DNA of 64,000 bases from positions 1-64,000 of the forward strand of contig OX104128.1 in NCBI GenBank assembly GCA_944470555.2. Reading direction: 5' to 3'. This DNA comes from Heterobilharzia americana (taxonomy: Eukaryota; Platyhelminthes; Trematoda; Strigeidida; Schistosomatidae). The translations under genes were made by a program, and so were the position numbers. Shown here in pieces: positions 11,836 through 21,953 of the stretch (the first letter of the stretch is position 1; each line of letters starts with the position of its first letter). The notes beneath the pieces were generated by a model. The model was not told the origin of the DNA and made no database searches. It saw nothing but the letters and a program-made list of their open reading frames with translations.

Positions 11836-14800
11836 ATGGCAAGTGACTTCACATGTGTATACCTCGGAACTGCCTGGTGTTTGCATTTAAGATAAATGCA
11901 ACAATGAGGCGTCCAGACAGGAGGCCATCTCTAAACAGAAATCAAACAATTTTATCTCCTCTAGCAACGGGGAATTAGACGTATCAAGAAGCAACTAACA
12001 CTCAATGCACAAAATATGATCGTCGTACCCCAGCAACCTGGTGGATAACGCATTGTCATTTGAAACGATGGGAAATGGGTCCGAGTATCAGTAGGGACGC
12101 CGTCACTCACTGAGACACAGGAGTATTTAGCTGACGAGTTTTAAATATGCAAAACACTCATCTCTAATTTCTATCCTAATCAGCGAAAGGAATGAAATAC
12201 CTTGGTGCTGTTCATGATGCATCTGCTGACTGGAACAGCCTGATCGGTAAATTACTGAAAGGTAGAACTATGTTCACATTTCAAAAGACTACCGCAACTG
12301 CAAGCATAGGTATTGTAGATGTTATGACGGTGAAGTGGAAAATGAAAGTTGAACTGATATGGATTTGAGCTGATTGCTATTGAAAACATACCTTTGTTGA
12401 GGATCCACGATCTAGTAGGCCACTGGAATTCCTCAACTGTTTACTTTGTTTGTTAGATGATGTTCTTCTAATATAGTGGATTACTGTTGGTATTTGATAT
12501 CTCGAATGTGGTTTCAAGAAATAACACGATGAAAGTTCACCTGTATCAAGTTTTAGATCTTTTCGACAAGAGACCCTAGCAAAGTACATTATTTAAAAGA
12601 AGATAATAATTTATATGCCCTGGATTCAATTACCTTCAGTATATTCCGAAGGTAGATCCTTGGGACACTGTCTGTTCTCATAATGATTGCGTACTTCCTC
12701 TGTTCAATAAAGAGAAGGAAATGATCGTGACGATGAAAGACAGCCAGAAGTTAAATCATTTTCACTAGTAGATGTTGACTATTTATTCCAGTTAAAAAAA
12801 CACATCAGAATTCGTACATGCTTCCCGGAAAATGAGAAGATGAATATAATATACGTCACCTGAAATCCCCCGAAAAGAGTGAAAGATATATATTTCACAT
12901 TCAGTAATCTCTCTTTCTGCAAGTCACCTAATCACCTACATTTACAGGCTTACTGAGAAAAGTGAACTGAGAAAGACAAGTTGTGACCTAACTTAACAGC
13001 TCTTACCTCTATATCTAAGATGTAGTATACTGTAGGACAAAACTTCGTTTTCCAATGCACCATAAAATTCTCCTAAAACAGGCAAAATTCAGAATGTGCA
13101 TTGATATTAGAAATTCCATTCCTCGGTTGACGTAATGATGTAGAAAGATATTTTCAGCTCGTCACTCAAGTTGAACGAACAAATGAACATAAGTTGAATA
13201 CAAAATGGTGACATTTTACGACGAAATGGAGGAAGTAAAAAAATATTTAAGTGCCTACCATATACACTTAGCATTTTTCCTATTGCGGTTGTAGTGTCTG
13301 AAAGTATTTGGTCAAACAGGAAAATGATTCAGCAGACATGCAGGTAAACACAATAATTAGAAAAGTCTCGAGGTTTGTTTGGATTGATTGAGCGCTTTTA
13401 AGGAGGTGTTCATCAAAAGCTGATTTCAGATGGGAAATCATCGGAAAAACAAAAGCTATGGACAGCCTCTTCGAATCACTATAGAAAGTCTTAGTTGTGA
13501 TCGCATGGAAGCGCTAGCATTTAACGATGCAGTAACAGACTTGGATTCCCATTTTCTGTTTTATCCCACATCTGTCACTTCGTGATAATGTGAGCGACGG
13601 ACTAACAGTTCAGTGGACTAGTATTTGAATTAATATCTGGTGTTGTTGATTTCGCCGGTGATTACTTCTCACTAGACTATGAGGAAAGCACATGGCACAT
13701 TGTTTATAATAATGTTCCCAAGATAGTGAGCTCAAATTGCAGATTCTTCTACGCGAAGAATGAACCTCTACCAGCACCAATACCGAAATTGCGTCATTTT
13801 CCATTCCAAACCAGACGCCAGTCTAACACCAACTAACCGTTGCATATTATTGCCTTCAATACTGATATTACCAACATCATTCACATCCAATGATAATTCC
13901 GCTGTGCAATAATAATATTGCACTGCGAGTGAATATGTTGAAACATTACATGTTGATAATCCCACATTACATCAGAAATATTGCTTGAAATAATGTTATT
14001 ACTAATAATATTGCCAGATGGACTTTATCAACGCGATAAATGCACAGACAACTATAGATTTAACTTTGTGATTCTTAGGACTGAGGGCTTGGAGTCCCGC
14101 AAATTGAATATCTCTTGCTTATTTAATGATCTGTGTTGAATATCATCCATACTTTGGTTTCATGAAGAGTTTACGGATAAATATATTGTGAACTACATTT
14201 GAACTATTGTTTTAGAAGAGTCTTGATTACTTTTGGTTCATTGATTACCTCTATTAAAAGTCGTGAATGGGAGCAGATTAGTAGTAATTCGTTTCGTCTT
14301 CAACACATGACACTTGATATCTCTTAACTAGAATAGTTCTCAATGATGAGAAGGTAATTCCGACTTGTTTGCATAAATATTTTGAAATGGTTAGGTTCAA
14401 AGTTATGTAGCAAGATGATCAGATAACAAAACATTTTATTCCAAAAAATATCCGCTAACCTTTAAAGACTTCTGGTAGGAGAATCATCATATAAAGTTCA
14501 AACGTGCAATCTTTGACTAAATATATGATGGTTTATTTTGAATCATAAGCATTTACTTACACTTTTGGAAATTGGCAGTTTCATTGCCTAATCGTTGTTT
14601 AATTTGTTCTACAACAGAAAGAGAAATCACATGTGATTTCGAGGAGAGATAGTGTGTACTTTACATAAATATCTGAAAAAATGCATCAGGGCCATGATTA
14701 AGTATGATGAATATGAATCTCAAATTCTCTATCTCTGAATGCTGTATTCATACATTTTACATAGTTTGGAAAATAACTTTTTAAACATCGATGCCTTTAT

Positions 14801-17640
14801 CAACAGTGCTGACTATGCATACAAAGAATGAAAGCCATATATTACAAAATTCACCTATGACGTTACCTAATCTGGTCAGTAGCACACCCGCTATGAGATG
14901 TCTGCATTAAGAGAATACGCTGTTTGGTATTTGAATGCAATTTATCAAGCAGTGACATAATCGATCAATTGTTCCAAAAATATTTCGTTCTATTTTCACT
15001 TATTTTTTGAATTTGAACAGTGTAGAAAAAGAATCCATCATAATTATCGATAGACATATCAGTGCATGGGATGCAGTTTGAAGTGGTAAGAAAACGATTT
15101 AACGTGAGACTATCTGACAAGGACAGGATTTAGGAGACTCGTTTTTTTGATACTGGGTGATGATTGGATATGAAGTGGAAATCTCTCATTGCAGGATTCA
15201 AACCAGTAACTCCTTAATTACCGACACTGAATCACCTGCGGGACACTGCTGTTGACTTGATCTCAATTTCACTTTCAATTCGCAAGAATCATTTATGGGA
15301 AACATAAACAATGTTATCAAATGAAATGTTATTTCTTTGAGAATCACATGGGCATGCCTTACTACCTTCTAACTCTTTCATGAGAATTCTGGCAGTTTTC
15401 ACAGACTTTCGATTTTCTGCAAGCATTGCTACGGGAAAGAAAGGAGATAGAATAAAGTTATTGTCTTCCTTCGAAAATTCTCTGGAAACAAAATAGTATA
15501 CGAATCATTTGAAATTGGTATCACCGGTCTATGATTGTATTTTTAGCCTACTTCTATAAATATTTACTCAGAGACGATGTTCTTAAATGATATTGATGCA
15601 AGGATTACAGAGTTTTGGACACCATGCTGAATGGCAAGAGCCCAGAACCACAAAGCCTGAGTAACTCTGAGCTTCCTGTCATTCGCTTCGAATCATCTAA
15701 AATCAATCGGGGAGCGCTGTGATGCGAAGTATCCTGGATCAGTAACCACATTCCAGAATGCTTGATCACCACGTGTACTCGTTAAATTGCTATTGCTTGC
15801 TACGGAGTAACATAACAGTGAATAGAAAATTTATGAGGGTGTTATTCATAGTGAACTGACATCATTTGGCGAACCATCGAAAACCTGGGAGCACTGGAAA
15901 GCTGTTTCTTCCAGGCCACTTGTATATGCACTAAAAATATATTCTTAAATTCCGTTTTCTCTCAGTGGTGTGTGTATGGAATTATGCGTCATGTGCCCAA
16001 TCATTATTTCAAAGGAATCATGATTATCGACATGAGTTCAAACGAGGAGATGACTCTTGATGTATACATGGAATAATAACAAGTTATGCACATCTCACTT
16101 CCATATTTCCCACAAAATTCTTCAACTTTAGATATTTCTCTGTCAATCACTGGGCATAAAATGAAGAAGGAAAGAAATATAGCTCACAAAGATTTTGTAA
16201 TGTGAATGAACTTGGAATGTCTACGTAAAATTTTCTTTTAGTGTACCCTGGTGGCAGGATCTTGCGTGAAATTTAAAAGGTTATGAATCAATCAGTGTGT
16301 GATAGTTGAACTATGTCATAGTTAGTTGTAACTTTCCCCCCCCCAAAGTCAACAAAATACACTCAGTGAGATTAGTGCTAAGAAGCAACAGTACAGTTCA
16401 CAAGATGTTAGTTAGATTCAAGTATGTGGTAGGTGGTTATGATCAAATTGTAGCTCATGTATAACCAGCTGTGTTACATCCTGAATCCTCTAAAGGTTTG
16501 GCGTCAACTCATAAATGATAGTTGCATTGAACATCCAAAAACCACGCTTAGATCAAGAGAAAGTAGTTTTCCTCGACCTGAATGCATAGTTTACGGCGTC
16601 ACTAACTATATTCATTTCCTATCAACCATCTCATTCATTCCTCTTCTCATTGACAAGCCAAGGAACCTGAAGTGATACACTCAAACTGAAGTTAAATTTC
16701 TATTGTTTTAGCTAAATTCTGTTAACGAACAATTCACAGTGAATATCTCTCATGAAATGCATATGAAGCCTGGTTGTATTCATGTTTCTGTATGCTGGTG
16801 GTTGGTTGTAACTGGTGCTATCGCTAAGGGGATTCATGTTTATGATTGATAGTTGTTTGTTAATTGGTAATTTATTCAAGTAAATTTTATTTGCAGTGAC
16901 AAGTGACATTCAAAATACTCTGTATACCAGCAGTCAATCGAACTGATGAAGCCTGTTCCAAATCACCTTGATGATTACTGGTTAACAATATTATTAAATA
17001 TAGTCATGTTTTACAGCGGACGATGTGAGATTGAAGTTGAACGGAACACCTGTCTCACTGCAGCGATTCAAGTCAAGAGCAGCTCTTTTGAATCCCACCT
17101 TAACTCAGTGTACTAGTTCACTGCCAGTCATCTTCGGGGTAGCAATAATAACATTTTGATCATTTAATGTCACAGGAAATCTGATTGCTAGAACGTTTTT
17201 ACTGCAATCAGTCCTCAGTGATACATATAGTTGGGAAATTGTGGTGCAAATCAGAATGCAGCATATTGGACAACTTTATTTTTCTTCTTACCAGTTATAT
17301 TCCACTCATCTTAAAAGAAATATACACGTATGCAGAAAAATTAGAGTATATATTGACACGCACTGCACTGAACTGTACTCACTTTGAAGACACTAAAAAG
17401 AGATGTTTACGTGCACATTGTGATTTTCTAACCATGAATTGACCATGACTTAACCATGACTAACCATGACTTAGCTTTGATTGTTCAGTGTGAAATTGTA
17501 GTGACAAAAGTTTCCACACACAGGGTTTCATCTTCATTCTTCTTTCTTTAGTGTTTTTCTACTTTTTGTCTAATTTTTCCTGCAGACTTACTGTTTTTTC
17601 ACTGTTATTGCGGCTATCGTCACTATCACTCCCCATGTTT
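11836..17640. other. Long non-coding stretch
   Basis: About 5.8 kb without a supportable gene. A C run sits at about 16,336-16,345, and a short run of ACCATGACT-type units at 17,429-17,472. A minus-strand GGTTTGAATCC near 15.19 kb resembles a Pol III B box and may be a worn tRNA-derived SINE, but I could not pair it with an A box. Confidence 0.4.
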
Positions 17641-17671
17641 CACTTTGAAATAGACAGGCTCTTATCTTACT

Positions 17672-17974
17672 ATGAGCTGCTCTTCGAACAATTCCCAGTG
17701 TTATTCTTGCCACATAAATAGCACTACTTCTACAGTTAGCGTTGGGTGCCTTAATAACAAGCTAGTAGTGCTCCAATCTTTTGTTGATTTTCAATGTTCC
17801 ATTCGATTACTGTATTCTGTCATCGCAACGACAAGATTGAAATTTTTAATGTTGTCTAAATACAGTCTAGACAACTGCTCCACCCTTTCTACTGCCCTAC
17901 CCATAATGTCCCCACTGGTGATCTCCAGGTCGCCTCATCTTAAATTGGTACTACAGATTGTAATACGTGAATAA
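17672..17974 (+). other. Unassigned 100-codon ORF
   Basis: The ORF begins MSCSSNNSQCYSCHINSTT, with a CxxC pair (CYSC) and another Cys a little further on (SVGC). This recalls the Cys-rich start of LINE ORF1 proteins, but the second half is hydrophobic and featureless. No neighbouring LINE body is visible. It may be a scrap of a retroelement ORF1 or chance. I assign no function. Confidence 0.2.
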
Positions 17975-17989
17975 AACGTACATCTGTTC

Positions 17990-19371
17990 TGAATCTCTCT
18001 ATTTGTGTGTATAGAAAAGTGTACAGGGTATTCAGTTAAAATCCGCATAAATTTGTCTCCTGTTTTACATGTTTATCAGAAATGTCATTGCATTATCTTA
18101 ATACATTCTATCTTTATCTTACCAAATGACATGCCTTCTTCGTGAAAGAATCAAAAAAATTCATAAACAAAAAAAGGTTCAAATCTAGCATTAATCAACA
18201 TTTTACTATTTACAAAACCTGTCCATCTCGTAGACATAAATGCTTACATCCACACAACACAAAAATCGATTTTATTGTGACCACCCTTCTTAGTACAATA
18301 TGGATCTAAAATATGCTGATGCATGATGAGTCCTTTCAATCTTGACCACAGCATGTGACTAGCAAAAGGAGACATCATAAAATCACATAGGCTACCGAGA
18401 GATCAATGAAAATATCTGCCTTCCTTAACGGGTTCTATATTGGCAGGTGGTTGTTCTACCAAGTTTTGAAAACAGTAGTGCAAAGCCATTAATTGACGAG
18501 ATTTTGGTTTCCAAATGCTATTTTTAAAGACATTTTGAGGGCAAATGCTTGTTGAACACCAGAAATGAACTCCAGTTCCACAATAAAGTTCAGTTGAAAA
18601 CTCTTATTAAGATGTTTTCAATGACATGCCTATATTTTTGACACGTGCAAATACAAATACACAGGTACAATCACTTTCAGTGATGGTGCTACCAAAGTTA
18701 AACTTCTCATGGGGTGAGTGTCGATTGTTAGGAACCTGCGGTTGCAGGTCGTTAGCACTCATTACTGAGGCAGATGTGAAGCCATGCTGAAATGGGTTTT
18801 CTCTCGGTGAGTCCTATCTGCACCACTCTGTGTCCAAGTCAGAGACTCCAAGTCACTATGCTCTTCAGGCTACCAATAATCCCTTGTGGAACTAGGAATT
18901 GTGCACGAGTTGATCACCGTGTGTAACAGATTAAGCCATCTAGTTGTTTGTGCTCAGCACGGAAAAAAAGCAGGGTTGCTTCATTTTGTTTGGTGACCAT
19001 TTTGAAAAACTTGATTGCTAGACTTTGATCAGTGCCAATCAAGCATTTGGAACTGGACACTGATGTCGGTTACTCACTGATGAACTACGCATGTGCATCA
19101 TCCCAAGAAACAGTAGTATTCAAGACATCGAATTCTGTTGGTTACCCTGAAGAAATACAATGCGAACGCACTCCCTGCATTCGAATTGTAGTCATTAACT
19201 AACAGTTGTAGAGGGACTTATGAATCGGAGTACAATCATACTGTGCATCTATGTTTTCTGCTGATTGATTGTAAAGGAAATGAATGAGTGATAAGGAAAC
19301 TGATAATTGTTACAAACAGAGACTTCAAAAACACCAGCTATAACGGTAATAAAAGTATAATGAATAAGTGA
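17990..19371. other. Unassigned sequence before the gap
   Basis: No gene recognised. ACAGGGTATTCAGTTAAAAT near 18.02 kb looks like a transposon terminus of the Tc1/mariner sort, but I find no inverted partner at the other side. The minus strand between about 18.2 and 18.5 kb translates with few stops but does not resemble a family I know. Confidence 0.25.
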
Positions 19372-19385
19372 NNNNNNNNNNNNNN
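19372..19385. other. Assembly gap (14 N)
   Basis: A run of N directly before the telomere-type repeat. Sequence on the two sides may not be contiguous in the real chromosome. Confidence 0.97.
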
Positions 19386-19648
19386 ACCCTAACCCTAACC
19401 CTAACCCTAACCCTAACCCTAACCCTAACCCTAACCCTAACCCTAACCCTAAACCTTACAATAACCCTAACCCTAACCCTAAACGTAACCCTAACCCTAA
19501 CCGTAACCCTAACCCTAACCCCTAACCCTAACCCTAACAATAAGCCTAAGCCTAACCCTAACCCTAACCCTAACCCTAACCCTAAGCCTAAACCTAACCC
19601 TAACCCTAACCCTAACCCTCATCCTAACACTACCCTAACCCTAACACC
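19386..19648. repeat. Telomere-type repeat (CCCTAA)n
   Basis: About 265 bp of CCCTAA units, perfect for the first 65 bp or so and then increasingly variant (CCTTACAATAACCC, AAACGTAACCC, AAGCCTAAGCC, CTCATCCTAACAC). TTAGGG is the telomere repeat of flatworms. With the C-rich strand reading 5-prime to 3-prime on the plus strand, this is the orientation of a left chromosome end with the chromosome to the right. Decay toward the right is what a telomere-to-subtelomere transition would show. It abuts an RTE LINE with no spacer. Confidence 0.95.
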
Positions 19649-20015
19649 AGGTCAAGAATTGGAGCAGATATATGTTGGCACCACTCACTATCTAGTGCAA
19701 GGAACCTTCCAAATCAAGTTAAAAGCCTTCAAGGAAGCTGGTGATAGACCTCAATTCAAGTACACACTCGGAAACTGAAGGATGAAATTACAAAGGAGAT
19801 CTTCACGGAAGCCATCAAGACAAAATGGGAGATATCGCGCAACATCCCTGAAGAAACCTGTGTAGAAGAACACTGGAAGTCTTTGAAAGAGATGTGGAGA
19901 GAAACCTGGACAGCCGTATTAGGAAGGAAGAAGAAAGGACAAGGAATGGATCTCGACGGATACCTGGAAGCTGATCGAGCAGGGAGAGGAGCATGGTGAA
20001 GCAGAAGATAAACCA

Positions 20016-21416
20016 GTGCAGTGCAAGGATGCTCAACGACAAGAGGAACTGAGCACAATGTATAAAACACTGGATAAAGAAGTGAAGAAGAGTGCACGCA
20101 AAGACAAAAGACACTTCTACGACACACTGGCAAGTGAAGCAGAACAGGCTGCAGGTAAGAGAGACCTGACGACATTGTATCAAATAACCAGGTTGCTATC
20201 AGGGAAGAGACCAACACAGATGAAACCAATAAAAGATGAAGAAGGAAATTTAATTACAAAAGAAGAGAAACAGAGGAAACGATGGGCCGACCACTTCAAG
20301 AAGCTCTTGAATCGACCACCACCTGCACTTCGTCCAGAAATACCACCTGCAGCCGCTGAATTACAAGTGAACATTAATCCCCCAACGAAAATGGAAGTCC
20401 TGAACGCCATAAAGCTACTGAAATGCAGGAAAGCAGCAGGACCAGATGGAATACCGCCAGAAGCACTGAGAACAGATGCAGAGACAACAGCGGACATGCT
20501 CACACCACTATTGCAGAAGGTGTGGAAGGAAGAGAAGGTACCTGACGATTGGAAGAAGGGTTACCTTGTCAAACTGCCGAAGAAGGGAGACCTCAGTGTT
20601 TGCAAGAACTGGCGCGGAATCACTCTCCTATCCACCCCAAGTAAAATATTAAGCCGCATCATCCTGGAGAGGCTTAAAGACGCACTGGATTCAAAACTGC
20701 GACCGGAACAGGCAGGCTTCAGGAAGTACAAATCATGTGCTGACCAAATTGCAACGCTTCGTATCATCATAGAACAGAGCGTAGAATGGCAATCAGCTCT
20801 ATACCTCAACTTCATCGACTTTGAGAAGGCCTTTGACAGCGTCGACCGAGAAGTAATTTGGAAACTGCTTCAATACTACGGAGTACCGCAAACCTTTATC
20901 CGCCTCATTCAACAACTATATGAAGATGCCACATGCCAAGTAATCCACAATGGGAAGCTCAGTGATGCCTTTGAAGTGAAGACAGGAGTGAAACAAGGCT
21001 GCCTACTATCCCCCATGATATTCCTTATTGTGGTGGACTGGATCATGCAGCAAACAGTAGGCAGCGAGAAGAGGGGGATACACTGGACGACGGAAAAGAA
21101 CCTAGAAGACTTGGATTTCGCCGATGACTTATGCCTAATGTCACATAAACTTGAAGATCTGCAGGCAAAAACTAACAAGTTGACAGAAGAGGCAGCTAAG
21201 ACGGGACTTCAGGTGAATATAGAGAAGACAGAAGTGATGAAGATACCGCACCACCAACATCAACAACAACAACAAACTCCAATCACCGTCAACGGGAGAA
21301 ACTTGAAGGAAGTAACCTCCTTCACTTATCTAGGCATGCAGCACTGTTTCAACTACAGGCGGGACGGACGAGGACGTCAAAGTCAGAATCGGAAAAGCAA
21401 GACAGGCGTTCATTAG
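20016..21416 (+). pseudogene. RTE LINE reverse transcriptase (SR2-like)
   Basis: A 466-codon open frame, the longest in the window. It holds the linker (TLDKEVKKSARKDKRHFYD), then RT landmarks in order: CRKAAGPDGIPPEAL, WKKGYLVKLPKKGDLSVCKN with WRGITLLSTPSKILSRI, LRPEQAGFRKYKSCADQI, YLNFIDFEKAFDSVD (first catalytic Asp), GVKQGCLLSPMIFLIVVDW and LDFADDLCLM (catalytic pair). The frame is lost at about 21,334, after FTYLG, by what looks like a 4-nt ATGC insertion. The expected continuation GSIVST is visible in the next frame. RT residues are intact, but there is no endonuclease, so it could not act alone in target-primed insertion. Confidence 0.93.
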
Positions 21417-21426
21417 CCTGAAACCA

Positions 21427-21786
21427 GTGTGGAGATCTTCTGCATTCAGCATGTGGAACAAGATACGGATTTTCAACACTAACGTCAAGTCAGTGCTCTT
21501 GTATGGCTCAGAGACTTGGCGCGTCACGAAAGGCATTTCCAATAAACTACAGACATTCATCAACAACTGCTTACGCTCGCTGCTGAAGATCAGATGGCCA
21601 GAAAAAATAAGCAACAAGGAACTCTGGGAACGAACCAACCAAGAACCTATCACGCAACAAATATGCAGGAAGAAGTGGAGATGGATTGGCCATGCACTGA
21701 GAAGGCCGACTGAGGACATCACGCGTCAGGCCAGTTACTCGAGTGGAATCCCCATGGGAAGCGACGAGTTGGACGTCCGAGGGTGA
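21427..21786 (+). pseudogene. RTE LINE C-terminal domain
   Basis: Continuation of the RT ORF after the frameshift: MWNKIRIFNTNVKSVLLYGS, ETWRVTKGISNKLQTFINNC, then KWRWIGHALRRPTEDITRQA. This post-RT region, with its YGSETW box and WRWIGHALRR stretch, is typical of RTE and related LINEs. The 3-prime UTR follows to about 21,920. Confidence 0.9.
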
Positions 21787-21920
21787 CATGGAGGAGGTCA
21801 TGCGAGGAGGAAATGAGAGGTTGTGGGCTGTCGTGGAACCAGGTTCAAAAGATCTCAGAGAACAGAGGTCACTGGAGGCGTGCTACTGAAGCCCTATGTT
21901 CCACTAGGAACCCAAGGGAC

Positions 21921-21953
21921 TAATAATAATAATAATAATTATTATTATTATTA
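21921..21953. repeat. TAA/TTA palindromic microsatellite at LINE tail junction
   Basis: Roughly five TAA units run straight into TTA units. They are the A-rich tails of two RTE copies in opposite orientation meeting end to end. The result is a perfect short palindrome at the centre of a much larger inverted repeat. Confidence 0.9.

Larger units (their letters stand above)
19650..21953 (+). mobile_element. RTE-clade LINE (SR2-like), best preserved copy
   Basis: Begins in the linker downstream of the endonuclease (GAGCAGATATATG, as at 49.1 kb), so the endonuclease half is missing exactly where the telomere repeat starts. It runs through RT and C-terminal domain and ends in GAACCCAAGGGAC followed by TAA units. 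The family resembles the schistosome SR2 elements of the RTE lineage. That assignment is from recognition only. Confidence 0.92.

Noticed and set aside
18015..18060. ACAGGGTATTCAGTTAAAAT as a DNA transposon end
   Set aside because: No matching inverted terminus and no transposase coding found.
19325..19778. ORFs on both strands with TLTLTL, NPNPNP or RVRVRV repeats
   Set aside because: They are translations of the CCCTAA repeat, and some run through N bases. Not genes.
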